A stretch of DNA of 64,000 nucleotides from positions 2,046,001 through 2,110,000 of the forward strand of contig NZ_JAJDFX010000002.1 in NCBI RefSeq assembly GCF_024704385.1, in the 5' to 3' direction. The notes beneath the pieces are model-generated. The model saw only the letters and a list, made by a program, of their open reading frames with translations. It was not told where the DNA came from and did no database searches. Positions 10,358-19,787 of the stretch are shown here, piece after piece. The position numbers and the translations under genes were made by a program. The stretch's first letter is position 1. Each line of letters starts with the position of its first letter. This stretch comes from Cellulomonas sp. P24. GTDB lineage: Bacteria; Actinomycetota; Actinomycetes; Actinomycetales; Cellulomonadaceae.

Positions 10358-11425
10358 TCAGACCTCGAGGTCGCCCGCGTCCACCAGGAAGTCGTCGGCG
10401 TCGGCGATCTCCCCGCCGACGGCGGACTGCAACGCCTTCGCGAGGGCGTTGACGCGCCGTGCGGCCCGGCCGCGCGCGATCCGGTGCGCGTGCGACGGCT
10501 TCTCGAGCTCGAGCTCGTCGGGGTCCGGAGGGGTCCAGCGCACGCGGTACGCGACGGCTCCGTGCTCCGTCCAGGGGAGACCGCGCAGGATCGGCGGGAG
10601 GGTGTCCTCGTCGCCGACCTCGAGTGCGACGAAGCCGTCCATCACGAGGTCGGCGACGATCGCGTAGCCGTCGACCTGATCGGGGGCGGAGAGGGCGGCC
10701 ATGTCGTACGCGTCGGCCTCGGCGTGAAGTCGGGCGCGCTCCTCGTCGCCGAGCACGTCGACGGGCGGGCGGAGCTCGTCGGGAAGCGGGGCCGGGCCCT
10801 GCCAGTCGACGCCGTCGAGGGCGAGCCGGGCCCGGGGGACGGCCCGCTGCACGATCCGCAGCGCCTCGTCGGGCTCGAGCCACACGTCGCTGAACACCGT
10901 CAGGTCGATGATCGCGTCCGGGTCGGGGGTCAGGACGACGCCGGCGTCGCCGGTTCGGATCGAGGCACGCAGGCGGCGTGCCGTGGAGACGAGCCAGAGC
11001 ACGACCCGTTCCTCCTCACGGACGGGCATGCCGTCGGGGAACACCCGCTTGAGGCCGTCGCGGTCACCGCCGGGGTAGGGCCGTTCGCCTCGTTCGCGCG
11101 GCGTCGTCACGTCGAACACGGCTGCGGTCGTCGCCGGCAGCCCGAGGCTCAGGGCATCACCCGGACGGAGCCCGTAGGGGCCGGTGAGGGTCGTGTGGCG
11201 GGAGAGCCGCAGGACGCCGGGCGACGGGCGCGCCGTGGTGCCGGGCCCGGCCGACCGTGGCGGGACCTGCCAGGTCGTGCCGGGGAACCGGCTGACGGCG
11301 AGGACGTCGACCTCGTCGGCCGTCACGCCGTCGGGCAGGGCGAGCAGGTAGTGCCGGCGGATGCCGGGGTCGTCGATCGGGAGGACCGGCAGCTCTCCGG
11401 GCGCGCTCCCGCGGGCGGCCTCCAT
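10358..11425 (-). CDS. Uncharacterised protein downstream of dcd
   Basis: 355 residues, not recognised as a named family. It is probably co-transcribed with dcd: its ATG follows the dcd stop by three bases. The middle contains [18 protein letters not shown]-type helix and [14 protein letters not shown]. The C-terminus contains [33 protein letters not shown] and [11 protein letters not shown]. The same order of blocks occurs in the protein encoded at 41406-42302, so the two are paralogues. No signal peptide, membrane segment or catalytic motif is evident. Confidence 0.75.
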   Translation of the reverse strand: MEAARGSAPGELPVLPIDDPGIRRHYLLALPDGVTADEVDVLAVSRFPGTTWQVPPRSAGPGTTARPSPGVLRLSRHTTLTGPYGLRPGDALSLGLPATTAAVFDVTTPRERGERPYPGGDRDGLKRVFPDGMPVREEERVVLWLVSTARRLRASIRTGDAGVVLTPDPDAIIDLTVFSDVWLEPDEALRIVQRAVPRARLALDGVDWQGPAPLPDELRPPVDVLGDEERARLHAEADAYDMAALSAPDQVDGYAIVADLVMDGFVALEVGDEDTLPPILRGLPWTEHGAVAYRVRWTPPDPDELELEKPSHAHRIARGRAARRVNALAKALQSAVGGEIADADDFLVDAGDLEV

Positions 11426-11428
11426 CGG

Positions 11429-12004
11429 TCAGAGCTCGGTGCGGTGGAAGTTCTGCCACGAGCGGGAGGCGGTCGGGCCCCGCTGGCCCTGGTAGCGCGA
11501 GCCGTACTCGCTCGACCCGTACGGGTGCTCCGACGGGGAGGACAGCCGGAAGAAGCACATCTGGCCGATCTTCATGCCGGGCCACAGGAGGATCGGCAAC
11601 GTCGCGACGTTCGACAGCTCGAGGGTCACGTGCCCGGAGAACCCGGGGTCGACGAACCCGGCGGTCGAGTGGGTCAGCAGCCCGAGGCGACCGAGCGAGG
11701 ACTTGCCCTCGAGCCGGGCCGCGATGTCGTCCGGCAGGGTCACGGCCTCGTACGTCGAGCCGAGCACGAACTCGCCGGGGTGCAGGACGAACGAGTCTCC
11801 GCGCTCGACCTCGACGAGTCGGGTGAGGTCCGGCTGGTCGACAGCCGGGTCGATCACCGGATACTTGTGGTTGTCGAACAGTCGGAAGAACTTGTCGAGG
11901 CGGACGTCGATCGAGGAGGGCTGGAGCATGGTGGGCTCGTACGGGTCGAGCACGACCCTGCCGGACTCGAGCTCGGCGCGGATGTCACGATCGGAGAGCA
12001 GCAC
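11429..12004 (-). CDS. dcd: dCTP deaminase, probably bifunctional (dCTP deaminase/dUTPase)
   Basis: 191 residues, the exact usual length. It starts with GTG and reads [20 protein letters not shown]. Diagnostic blocks are [28 protein letters not shown] (with the following catalytic glutamate in GHVTLELSN), [10 protein letters not shown] and the C-terminal [14 protein letters not shown]. It converts dCTP to dUTP, and in the mycobacterial-type enzymes that it resembles, on to dUMP, feeding thymidylate synthesis. Longer in-frame starts upstream lack homology. The gene is divergent from cellobiose phosphorylase. Confidence 0.95.
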   Translation of the reverse strand: MLLSDRDIRAELESGRVVLDPYEPTMLQPSSIDVRLDKFFRLFDNHKYPVIDPAVDQPDLTRLVEVERGDSFVLHPGEFVLGSTYEAVTLPDDIAARLEGKSSLGRLGLLTHSTAGFVDPGFSGHVTLELSNVATLPILLWPGMKIGQMCFFRLSSPSEHPYGSSEYGSRYQGQRGPTASRSWQNFHRTEL

Positions 12005-12129
12005 GGGTGCAACGGTAACCAACGTGGACGCGGTGCGGGTACCGACTGCCCGGCCGATGGGCTCGACCTGGGACGGCCGTCCCATCCGGGGGCGGCAGCA
12101 GGTGCCGGTATGCTTCCTGGACCGGCTCG

Positions 12130-12143
12130 TGGGAGCGCTCCCG
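12130..12143. promoter_or_regulatory. CebR/CelR-type operator of the cellobiose phosphorylase gene
   Basis: TGGGAGCGCTCCCG matches 13 of 14 bases of the CebR/CelR operator TGGGAGCGCTCCCA known from Streptomyces and Thermobifida. The inner 12 bp are a perfect palindrome. It sits 32 bp before the cellobiose phosphorylase ATG and just downstream of a possible -10 (TATGCT, 12109-12114), a position suited to repression. A LacI-family repressor released by cello-oligosaccharides is the expected regulator. It is not encoded in this window. Confidence 0.8.
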
Positions 12144-12175
12144 CACACCACACATCACACCTGAGAGGCGTCACC

Positions 12176-14659
12176 ATGCGGTACGGACACTTCGATGACG
12201 AGGCCCGTGAGTACGTCATCACCACGCCCCACACGCCCTACCCGTGGATCAACTACCTCGGGTCGGAGAGGTTCTTCTCGCTCCTCTCGCACCAGGCCGG
12301 CGGGTACTCGTTCTACCGCGACGCGAAGATGCGACGCCTCACGCGCTACCGCTACAACAACATCCCCGCCGACGAGGGTGGCCGCTACTTCTACATCAAC
12401 GACGGCGGAGACGTCTGGACCCCGTCCTGGATGCCGGTCAAGGCCGACCTCGACCACTTCGAGTGCCGCCACGGCCTGGGCTACTCCCGGATCACCGGCG
12501 AGCGCCGCGGGCTGCGCGTCGAGACGCTGTTCTTCGTCCCGATCGGTGAGGACGCCGAGGTCCACAAGGTCACGCTGACCAACACGTCCGACGCTGCGAA
12601 GTCCGTCACGCTGTTCTCGTACCTCGAGTTCGCGCTGTGGAACGCGCAGGACGACCAGACCAACTACCAGCGCAACCTGTCGATCGGTGAGGTCGAGGTC
12701 GAGCCGTTCACCGGCACGAGCAGCGCGATCTACCACAAGACCGAGTACCGCGAGCGTCGCGACCACTACGCCGTCTACGGGGTCAACGCCGAGACCGCCG
12801 GCTTCGACACGGACCGCGACACGTTCGTCGGCGCGTACAACTCCCTGGGCGAGGCCGCCGTGCCGTTCGCCGGGGCGTCCGCGAACTCCGTCGCCTCCGG
12901 CTGGTACCCGATCGCGTCGCACAGCCTCGAGATCACCCTCGAGCCCGGTGCGTCGACCAGCTACACGTTCGTCCTCGGCTACGTCGAGAACCCCGCCGAC
13001 GAGAAGTGGGCCCCGGCCGACGAGGCCGCCGGCATCCTCCCCCTGCAGGTGATCAACAAGACCCGCGCGCACGAGCTCCTGGCCCGGTTCGCGACGACGG
13101 AGCAGACCGACGCGGCGTTCGACGCCCTGGTCGCCTACTGGACCGATCTGCTCTCCGGCTTCAGCGTCACGAGCGGCGACGAGAAGCTCGACCGGATGGT
13201 CAACATCTGGAACCAGTACCAGTGCATGGTCACGTTCAACATGTCGCGCTCGGCGTCATACTTCGAGACGGGGATCGGGCGTGGGATGGGCTTCCGCGAC
13301 TCGACGCAGGACCTGCTGGGGTTCGTGCACCTCGTCCCCGAGCGGGCCCGCGAGCGCATCCTCGACATCGCCGCCACGCAGCTCCCGGACGGCTCCGCGT
13401 ACCACCAGTACCAGCCGCTGACGAAGCGCGGGAACCACGACCTCGGGTCCGGGTTCAACGACGACCCGCTGTGGCTCGTCGCCGGGGTCGCGGCCTACAT
13501 CAAGGAGACCGGCGACGTCGCGATCCTCGACGAGCTCGTGCCGTTCGACAACGACGACGCCCTCGCGGCGCCGCTGTTCGAGCACCTGACGCGCTCGTTC
13601 ACGTTCACCCTGAACAACCGCGGACCGCACGGCCTGCCGCTGATCGGCCGCGCGGACTGGAACGACTGCCTCAACCTCAACTGCTTCTCGAGCGAGCCCG
13701 GCGAGTCGTTCCAGACCACCGAGAACCAGGCCGGCGGGGTCGCGGAGTCGGTGTTCATCGCGACGATGTTCGTGCTGTACGGCGAGCAGTACGCCGAGCT
13801 CGCCGAGCGGCGGGGCCTGGCCGACGTCGCAGCGGCAGCCCGTGCAGCCGTCGCCGAGGTGCGCGCCGTGACCCTCGCCGACGGGTGGGACGGCGAGTGG
13901 TTCCTGCGGGCGTACGACTTCTACGGCAACAAGGTCGGCACCGACGAGAAGCCCGAGGGCAAGATCTGGATCGAGCCGCAGGGCTTCGCGGTGATGGCCG
14001 GGATCGGTACCGAGAAGCCGGCCGACGGCGGACCGTCCGTCGCGGAGCGCGCGCTCGCATCGGTCAACACGATGCTCGCGACCGACCACGGCATGGTGCT
14101 CCAGTACCCGGCGTACACGAGCTACCAGATCGAGCTCGGTGAGGTCTCCACCTACCCGCCCGGGTACAAGGAGAACGGCGGGATCTTCTGCCACAACAAC
14201 CCGTGGGTGATCATCGCCGAGACCGTCGTCGGCAACGGCGCCCGGGCGTTCGACTACTACAAGCGCATCGCCCCCGCCTACCGCGAGGAGATCAGCGAGG
14301 TGCACCGGCTCGAGCCGTACGTGTACGCGCAGATGATCGCGGGCAAGGAGGCCGTCCGCCACGGCGAGGCCAAGAACTCGTGGCTCACCGGCACCGCCGC
14401 GTGGAACTTCGTGGCCGTCAGCCAGTACCTGCTGGGCGTCCGCCCGGAGTACGACGGCCTGGTCGTCGACCCGTGCCTCGGCCCGGAGATCCCCGAGTTC
14501 ACGGTGCGGCGGCGGGCCCGTGGCGCTACCTACGTCATCACGGTTCGCAACAGCGGGGGCAAGGGCGCGCGGCTCACGGTCGACGGCACGCCGATCGAGG
14601 GGACCATCGTGCCGTACGCACCGGCCGGCTCGACCGTGCTCGTCGACGTGGAGGTCTGA
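12176..14659 (+). CDS. cbp: Cellobiose phosphorylase (GH94)
   Basis: 827 residues, full length. It cleaves cellobiose with phosphate to alpha-glucose 1-phosphate and glucose in the cytoplasm, saving one ATP per disaccharide. The sequence begins [18 protein letters not shown] and follows the Cellulomonas/Cellvibrio gilvus enzyme closely throughout, including [15 protein letters not shown] with the general-acid aspartate, [11 protein letters not shown], and [21 protein letters not shown]. No signal peptide is present. The ATG at 12176 has GAGAGG upstream; a much longer open frame to the left is opposite-strand coding noise. The CebR-type operator upstream implies induction by cellulose breakdown products. 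Confidence 0.96.
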   Translation: MRYGHFDDEAREYVITTPHTPYPWINYLGSERFFSLLSHQAGGYSFYRDAKMRRLTRYRYNNIPADEGGRYFYINDGGDVWTPSWMPVKADLDHFECRHGLGYSRITGERRGLRVETLFFVPIGEDAEVHKVTLTNTSDAAKSVTLFSYLEFALWNAQDDQTNYQRNLSIGEVEVEPFTGTSSAIYHKTEYRERRDHYAVYGVNAETAGFDTDRDTFVGAYNSLGEAAVPFAGASANSVASGWYPIASHSLEITLEPGASTSYTFVLGYVENPADEKWAPADEAAGILPLQVINKTRAHELLARFATTEQTDAAFDALVAYWTDLLSGFSVTSGDEKLDRMVNIWNQYQCMVTFNMSRSASYFETGIGRGMGFRDSTQDLLGFVHLVPERARERILDIAATQLPDGSAYHQYQPLTKRGNHDLGSGFNDDPLWLVAGVAAYIKETGDVAILDELVPFDNDDALAAPLFEHLTRSFTFTLNNRGPHGLPLIGRADWNDCLNLNCFSSEPGESFQTTENQAGGVAESVFIATMFVLYGEQYAELAERRGLADVAAAARAAVAEVRAVTLADGWDGEWFLRAYDFYGNKVGTDEKPEGKIWIEPQGFAVMAGIGTEKPADGGPSVAERALASVNTMLATDHGMVLQYPAYTSYQIELGEVSTYPPGYKENGGIFCHNNPWVIIAETVVGNGARAFDYYKRIAPAYREEISEVHRLEPYVYAQMIAGKEAVRHGEAKNSWLTGTAAWNFVAVSQYLLGVRPEYDGLVVDPCLGPEIPEFTVRRRARGATYVITVRNSGGKGARLTVDGTPIEGTIVPYAPAGSTVLVDVEV

Positions 14660-14688
14660 CGGGCCCGACAGGGTCCTGGCATGCGACG

Positions 14689-14716
14689 TTGAAGCCCTCG
14701 CGAGTCCGGGTATGAT
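14689..14716 (+). promoter_or_regulatory. Probable promoter of tRNA-Gly
   Basis: TTGAAG (14689-14694) and TATGAT (14711-14716), separated by 16 bp, form a good housekeeping-sigma promoter about 60 bp upstream of the tRNA. Confidence 0.6.
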
Positions 14717-14777
14717 GTCCGAACGCGTCGAGCGCACGGCTGTCGAGTCGGTCGCGAGGGGCAGCGGCGTACGCCGT

Positions 14778-14851
14778 GCGGGTGTAGTTCAGTGGCAGAA
14801 CTTCAGCTTCCCAAGCTGATAGCGCGAGTTCGATTCTCGTCACCCGCTCCA
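14778..14851 (+). tRNA. tRNA-Gly (anticodon CCC)
   Basis: A complete cloverleaf can be drawn. The acceptor GCGGGTG pairs with CACCCGC. The D stem is GTTC/GAAC. The anticodon stem CAGC/GCTG holds the loop TTCCCAA, giving anticodon CCC for GGG codons. The T arm has the loop TTCGATT. The 3' CCA is encoded (14849-14851). The 18 kb mobile element begins two bases further on. Confidence 0.95.
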
Positions 14852-14852
14852 C
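14848..14852. repeat. Left target-site duplication TCCAC
   Basis: TCCAC, made of the discriminator base and CCA of tRNA-Gly plus one base, directly abuts the left terminal inverted repeat. It is repeated exactly at 33020-33024 beyond the right end. Confidence 0.75.
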
Positions 14853-14868
14853 AGCTGGTTCCGGAAAG
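14853..14868 (+). repeat. Left terminal inverted repeat of the island
   Basis: AGCTGGTTCCGGAAAG is the exact reverse complement of 33004-33019. A further direct copy of TGGTTCCGG lies inside the end at 14879-14887, resembling the subterminal transposase sites of large transposons. Confidence 0.8.
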
Positions 14869-15103
14869 TATGCCGTGGTGGTTCCGGTTTCTCGGGGCGC
14901 GCGCGGATCGCCACGACGCATGACGCTGGATTGGTGCCGTCGCACCCCAGATCTCGCGCTGCGCGGTCTGCCGGAGGGTGTCCGGCGGTCACCTCGGGTT
15001 CGTGGGCGCTGTCTCCGGGTACGCCGAGCGGCCCCACGCCCCTGGGGGACGTGAGGCTGCGGGCCGTGCGGTCGATCGGTGGTTGTTGGTGGCGCGGCCA
15101 GCG

Positions 15104-16987
15104 CTACGTGCGCAAGGGCCTGGATGCACGCGGCTTGCGAGCGCGTTTGCCGCTCGGGGTAGACGGGTCGGTTCGGCTGGGTGGCGCAGTGGTCGGGTGG
15201 TGCGTGGTCGAGGTGCCGGTCAGGCCAGTGTCGGGTCCGGTCGCCTCGGGCGCGTTGGCGGCCGCGACGAGGCCGGCGAGGGTGTCCTGATGGCGGCGCA
15301 GTCGCTTGCGGTGCGCGGGGGCCTCGGCCTGCTTGGCTCGCCAGGCCTTGATGATCCGGCGGTTGATTCCCGCGAGGAGGAACGCCAGGGCGAAGGTGCG
15401 CTTCGCGAGGCCCATGAGCTTGGAGTAGGTGCGTGTCAGCGCCGCGTACTTGTCCTTCAGGAGCGAGTTGGCGGTCTCGACCAGGACGCGCGGACCGTAG
15501 GCCAGCGTCCATGCGGTGGTCCCGTAAACCAGGCCCAGGCCCTGGGCGAGGGTGAAGTACGACGGCGCCGCGGTGATGACGCCTCCGCAGCACTTCTCGA
15601 CGCCGTCGGGCAGGGTGACCAGGGGTGCGTTCTTCGACACCTTGCGCTGGGTCAGCTGGCTCGCCCTGAGGCGGCCCGCGCAGAACGGGCACATCAGGCG
15701 CTGGTACCCATCGGCGTCGGGGCGCCCGTGGTTGGAGTAGCGCCAACGGGCTCGCTCGTCGTACAGGGCTTGGATCCTGCGGCGCTCCTCGGCGGAGTCG
15801 TTGCGCCCGATGCGCGGCAGGTCCCGTAGGTGGTCGGGCAGGTACTTGCTGAATGGTGTCCCGTCGTGCCAGGTGACGTCGGTGAGCACCTGCACCTGGC
15901 TGCGCTGGGCGTCGGTCAGTTCGAAGATCGGCTCGATGCCGGCCAGCAGCAGAGGTCCATGGGCGTTCTCGAATGCCAACAACGAGTAGCCGCGGTCCCA
16001 GACCACGACCTTCACCGGGGAACCCGTGCGGTCTGGGGTGGGCGCCTTGCCGGGCTCCGGGACGCGCTCGGCACAGAGCATCGGCACGGTCGCGTGGCCG
16101 CGGTGAGCACCGGCCGGGACCAGCCGCGCACTGGTGATGATGTTCGGCACGTGCGGCCCGTAGGTGAGTTGACCGGGCTTGCCGGCGTAGGCGTAGTCGC
16201 GGATCTGGACCGACAGGTGCAGCTCGTAGCCGATGTAGAGACCGGCCTTGTGCTGGTGGTTGGCGCTGCGGTGTCCAGCACGCGCGTCGACGTCCCTGGT
16301 GTAGATCGCCCGCCCGTCCGGTCCAAGCTCGACCTTGCCCTTGAGTCGTGATCGGGTCTTGGCGAGCGCCTTGGCGTGCTCCTCCAGGGGCGTGTCGGTG
16401 TCCGGGGGCGTGGCTCCGTCGTACTCCGGGTCAGGGCTCACGAACGTTCCGCAGGTCTCCCAGTCGGTGCCGTCGACCGAGCGGGTGTGACTCCAGGGCA
16501 GGTCCGCCGGCACGACCGCCGACGGGAACACTTCGAACAGCCAGGCCAGGTCCGCGTGCACCGTGGCCGAGCCGTCCTGGAAGTCGAACCCGTCGGCCAG
16601 CGCCTTGATCACCCGATCGGTCTTGGCCCAGATCCGCTGGTAGGCGCGGTCCACGGGCAGGCGGACCATGCTCAGCTGCGCGAGCTGCTCATCGGAGCAT
16701 GCGACGAGCTGCGAGGCGGCCTCGGTGTGCTCCGCGCGCGATCCTTCCTCGAAGGCGTTCAGCACCCAGGCGACCAGCACGGCTCGCGCGGGTACCGATC
16801 CGGGCCGTCCGCCGCCCTCGTTGATCGCAAGGCGCAACCCCTGGTGGAAACCCTCGCCAAGCCAGTCGACCGCCGCGCACGCCTCGGTGAACTCCTCGCC
16901 CGTAGGCTGGCGCTTCTCGGTGACGTCGATCGGCGCCCGGAGACGTGGCGGCTTCCGCGGCTTCGGTGGTGTGATCGGCTCACTCAT
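15104..16987 (-). CDS. DDE transposase-like protein with zinc ribbon
   Basis: 627 residues. It has the features of a DDE/RNase H-fold transposase: VDGT with Asp172, a middle block RDVDARAGHRSANHQHKAGL then YIGYELHLS, VVVWDRGYS with Asp331, and VLVETANSLLKDKYA with Glu504. A CxxC at 433-436 and CC at 466-467 lie between the second Asp and the Glu, suggesting a zinc ribbon insertion. The tail is basic and proline-rich. It should catalyse strand transfer at the island's terminal repeats. It overlaps the upstream recombinase-like gene by ATGA, so the two are translationally coupled. It is not a recognised standard IS family to my eye, and it lies only 235 bp from the left terminal repeat. Confidence 0.75.
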   Translation of the reverse strand: MSEPITPPKPRKPPRLRAPIDVTEKRQPTGEEFTEACAAVDWLGEGFHQGLRLAINEGGGRPGSVPARAVLVAWVLNAFEEGSRAEHTEAASQLVACSDEQLAQLSMVRLPVDRAYQRIWAKTDRVIKALADGFDFQDGSATVHADLAWLFEVFPSAVVPADLPWSHTRSVDGTDWETCGTFVSPDPEYDGATPPDTDTPLEEHAKALAKTRSRLKGKVELGPDGRAIYTRDVDARAGHRSANHQHKAGLYIGYELHLSVQIRDYAYAGKPGQLTYGPHVPNIITSARLVPAGAHRGHATVPMLCAERVPEPGKAPTPDRTGSPVKVVVWDRGYSLLAFENAHGPLLLAGIEPIFELTDAQRSQVQVLTDVTWHDGTPFSKYLPDHLRDLPRIGRNDSAEERRRIQALYDERARWRYSNHGRPDADGYQRLMCPFCAGRLRASQLTQRKVSKNAPLVTLPDGVEKCCGGVITAAPSYFTLAQGLGLVYGTTAWTLAYGPRVLVETANSLLKDKYAALTRTYSKLMGLAKRTFALAFLLAGINRRIIKAWRAKQAEAPAHRKRLRRHQDTLAGLVAAANAPEATGPDTGLTGTSTTHHPTTAPPSRTDPSTPSGKRARKPRASRPLRT

Positions 16988-18165
16988 CGAGCCACCGCCT
17001 CAACACCACGCAGCATCGCCCGGACCGCTGTCGCACAACGATCAGGGTCCTGGTCCAGCGGGGCGACGAACTCAGCCATGTCGCTCAGCGCGGTCATCGA
17101 CTCCAACCCGGCCGCGGCCATCAGCTCGGGTACCCGGGTGCCCAGTGCCAGGTGGGCTACCAGCCACGTCGAACGCAGACGCCCGAGCTCGAGCTCGGGA
17201 CCCGCCGGGTCGAGCCGGATCCTGGCGACCGCCTCGCTGGCAGCACCGCGGTGGACAGCAGTTCCACCGAAGAGCAATCCGCCGCCCGGGGTGTCGTCCA
17301 CCAAGGCGCGCAGCCGCTCCTCGAATTCCCGTAGAACCGGAACCGCCCGGCCCGGGACGTGCACCATCAGGCCGTCGACGCCCAGGTCCTCCACGTGCTC
17401 TCGCCGAACCTGAGCGACCCACCGTCCGTCCAGACCCGCGCCGAGGCCCAGGACAAGAAACGCCTCACCATTACGTCGCGCGATGCCCTGGTTGCGGGAG
17501 ATCTGGTCCTCCAGCAACCGCACCTCGGCGGACGTGTACGGCAGGGAGAGGTACCGGTGCCGGCGCTCGCTGGCTGCCGGCCACCCGCCACGGGGGTTGA
17601 GCGCCTGACCCACCCGACGCGCCGTACCGACCTGACTCGCGATCGTGGACGTCCCTGCCGTCTCCACCTTGGCGCGGACCCGCGCCGGGGCCGCCTTGAC
17701 CCGTGCACGCAACGCCTTGGCGAGCGCCTGATCGAACTGCTGAACCGTCACGTGGTTCAGCACCGTCGTGGACGACACGGTGGTGCCCTGCTCCGCGGCG
17801 AACAGCGCCAACTCGGTCACCGCGCGCGTCAGCGTCCGCGCCGTGAAGAGGCTCACCTGCCCCTCGCGCTCGAGGAAGCGACCCACGGTGGCGCGCACGA
17901 AGTCCGCGACACCGTCCCAGCCCTCGAACCCGAGCGGAGCCTCGGGCGTCGACCTCCACGACTTGCCACGCGGCTGGTAGGTCGCCAGCCACGCCTCGAT
18001 GTCGCACACCGGGGCGACAGGTGCCTCGACGCTGGTGGATCCAAGGCCCAGGCGGTCCGCGGCCGATCCGCTGCGGTTCCTGCGGGCGGCCCTGTTGCTC
18101 ACGACTCGCCCCCGAGGGCGAGCAGTCGGACGGGTGGACGATGACGTGCTCGATGTCGTTGCCAT
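16984..18165 (-). CDS. Degenerate tyrosine recombinase-like protein
   Basis: About 393 residues. The C-terminal part follows the tyrosine-recombinase fold: FLVLGLGAGLDGRWVAQVRREHV resembles the first catalytic block, and LGRLRSTWLVAHLALGTRVPELMAAAG resembles the HxLRHT...LLGH block. Yet the first arginine is displaced, the HxxR histidine is glycine, and no tyrosine follows where the nucleophile should be. I infer a catalytically dead DNA-binding relative. Being coupled to the transposase gene, it may direct insertion, for example to the tRNA-Gly 3' end. The start is uncertain: ATG 18165 is used here, with ATG 18192 or GTG 18102 as alternatives. Confidence 0.6.
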   Translation of the reverse strand: MATTSSTSSSTRPTARPRGRVVSNRAARRNRSGSAADRLGLGSTSVEAPVAPVCDIEAWLATYQPRGKSWRSTPEAPLGFEGWDGVADFVRATVGRFLEREGQVSLFTARTLTRAVTELALFAAEQGTTVSSTTVLNHVTVQQFDQALAKALRARVKAAPARVRAKVETAGTSTIASQVGTARRVGQALNPRGGWPAASERRHRYLSLPYTSAEVRLLEDQISRNQGIARRNGEAFLVLGLGAGLDGRWVAQVRREHVEDLGVDGLMVHVPGRAVPVLREFEERLRALVDDTPGGGLLFGGTAVHRGAASEAVARIRLDPAGPELELGRLRSTWLVAHLALGTRVPELMAAAGLESMTALSDMAEFVAPLDQDPDRCATAVRAMLRGVEAVAR

Positions 18166-18447
18166 GCCACGGCACCGTGAGCACTCAGGCATCGGGCGCA
18201 GTGGCCGCACACCACCACACCACAGCACCGCGCCGACCCATCGATCCGGGCCAAGGGAGTCACCTCCGGCGACGGGAGCACGCGTCCCGAAGCACCGAGA
18301 CCGTGCCGGCGCCAGACCCCGTGACAGTGGCCCCACACCCCTTGTCCCCACTGGCGCAGCGCCAACCGGTCCCGGTGAGCGCGCGAGCGCTTCGCGTCAC
18401 CGGGTGGCGCACCGCCACGCGGGACGCCCACGGCCCAGGAGGGTCAC

Positions 18448-18774
18448 GTGTCTACAACCGATCACCACCGCAGCACCACCAGCACCGCGCGCACCCGCGA
18501 TCACCAGCGCCAGCTGCTGGACCTGCTTGTCAACCGCGACCTGCTCGTGCAGTCACTGCGCTTCGCCCCCATCACCGACGACGAAGACGCCACCGGCCTC
18601 CTGCACCTGCTCGCCGCCGTCGAGACGGAGATCGAGGAACACTTCCCCGACATCTACGCCCGCGAGCTACCCCACTGGCTCCTGCTCGAATCCGGCATGA
18701 GCACCGAGACCCAGCTCCCCCGGTGCCCCCTGTGCCGAGAGACCGCCCGAGCCCGAAGGCAGAGCCGAGCCTGA
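18448..18774 (+). CDS. Small uncharacterised protein with CxxC motif
   Basis: 108 residues, GTG start preceded by AGGAGG. It is acidic and probably helical in the middle (LLDLLVNRDLLVQSLRF, LLHLLAAVETEIEEHF) and ends with a CPLCRETARARR zinc-type knuckle. It is divergent from the recombinase-like gene and probably part of the island's mobility module or its regulation. The function is unknown. Confidence 0.65.
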   Translation: MSTTDHHRSTTSTARTRDHQRQLLDLLVNRDLLVQSLRFAPITDDEDATGLLHLLAAVETEIEEHFPDIYARELPHWLLLESGMSTETQLPRCPLCRETARARRQSRA

Positions 18775-18782
18775 ACGCCACC

Positions 18783-18814
18783 GTTGCCGCCGCCCCACCC
18801 GGGGCGGCGGCAAC
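18783..18814. terminator. Perfect 14-bp hairpin terminator
   Basis: GTTGCCGCCGCCCC and GGGGCGGCGGCAAC form a perfect stem with a four-base loop, nine bases past the stop codon of the small CxxC protein. It has no T-tract, as is usual in this GC range. Confidence 0.75.
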
Positions 18815-18876
18815 GCCGCGTGGGACTGCAGCACCCCCGGGGCCAGCGAGATCGGTACCCCACGCCACCGCGGACA

Positions 18877-18909
18877 CCGCTGGCGCGTCCCCCTGCGACG
18901 CGCCAGCGG
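18877..18909. terminator. 13-bp hairpin terminator for the coiled-coil membrane protein gene
   Basis: CCGCTGGCGCGTC and GACGCGCCAGCGG pair perfectly around seven bases. The hairpin lies just beyond the stop codon (18922) of the minus-strand gene and faces the first hairpin, so the pair separates convergent transcription units. Confidence 0.7.
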
Positions 18910-18921
18910 AGGGGATCAGGG

Positions 18922-19617
18922 CTACTGCTTGACGAAGTCTCCGCATCCGTTCTTGAAGTCCTGTCCGTCCTTGAGCGTCACCGTCGGGAAGCCGCCCTGG
19001 ACGATGTCGTTCTGGAGAATGTCGTTGCCGTTGCTGCCGCTGCGATAGATGGCCCAGTAGCAGGATCCGGTCACGGCTTCGGCGGCGCGGTAGGTCCCCG
19101 GCTGGATGTCGACGCCGACGGTCCAGGTGCCGACGCCGACCCGCGACGCGGCGACGGCCTTCTCCGTCGCGCCGACGGCGGCCTCCCTCTTCTCAAGGTC
19201 TGCCTGGCGCGTGTCGAGCGCGGCCGATCGCGAGTCGAGGGCGGCCTTCTGGTCGGCCAGCGTGCTCTCGGCCTTCTGTGCGGCGGCCTTCGCATCGTTG
19301 ACCTGGGAGGAGAGGCCGTCGACCTTGGCGGCGAGCGCGTCCCGCTCGCTCACGGCGGCGTCGTACCTCGTCTTCGTGACGCCGTCGCTACTCGAGCCGC
19401 CGATCGCGAACCCGAAGAGCAAGCACGCGGCCGCGGCGACGGGCCACACCCAGCGCTTGCGCCGTACCGGCTTGCCGTGAAGTTCCGGTCCGCCAGGGAG
19501 CGCGGTGGTGGGTGCTGACGGGCCGCCGGTCATCGCCGCGGACGGCAGGGCGACGGACGGGCCAGGCGGCACCGTTCCGCTGTCAGCGGGCGACGGGGGC
19601 AGATTCGGGTCGGACAT
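18922..19617 (-). CDS. Membrane-anchored coiled-coil protein
   Basis: 231 residues. A proline-rich cytoplasmic N-terminus is followed by a basic stretch and one membrane helix (about residues 80-98, WVWPVAAAACLLFGFAIGG). An alanine-rich coiled coil covers about 105-170, then a small extracellular domain (VGVGTWTVGVDIQPGTYRA, with two cysteines). Such C-terminal domains are common in actinobacterial surface proteins of unknown role. The ATG at 19617 has GGAG upstream. It is divergent from the restriction-modification operon, and a second single-helix protein lies inside that operon (24665-25243). Confidence 0.75.
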   Translation of the reverse strand: MSDPNLPPSPADSGTVPPGPSVALPSAAMTGGPSAPTTALPGGPELHGKPVRRKRWVWPVAAAACLLFGFAIGGSSSDGVTKTRYDAAVSERDALAAKVDGLSSQVNDAKAAAQKAESTLADQKAALDSRSAALDTRQADLEKREAAVGATEKAVAASRVGVGTWTVGVDIQPGTYRAAEAVTGSCYWAIYRSGSNGNDILQNDIVQGGFPTVTLKDGQDFKNGCGDFVKQ

Positions 19618-19787
19618 CACGGGCTCCTTCGTTGGGCCCGATCGCTCGGGCTGGGACGAGAGGAACCTGCTCCCTCGAGCGTCCAACCGCGTAGTCGAGG
19701 CGTGATAACCCCACTTATCAGCAATATGGAGATCTTGATGGGCAGAGAGTTCTAGTCTTCGATCATGTCGCCGCAAGGAGGTGCCCC

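Noticed and set aside
10154-12175. Long open extension upstream of cellobiose phosphorylase
   Set aside because: It runs opposite to dcd and its partner, has no similarity, and known enzymes start at MRYGHFDD.
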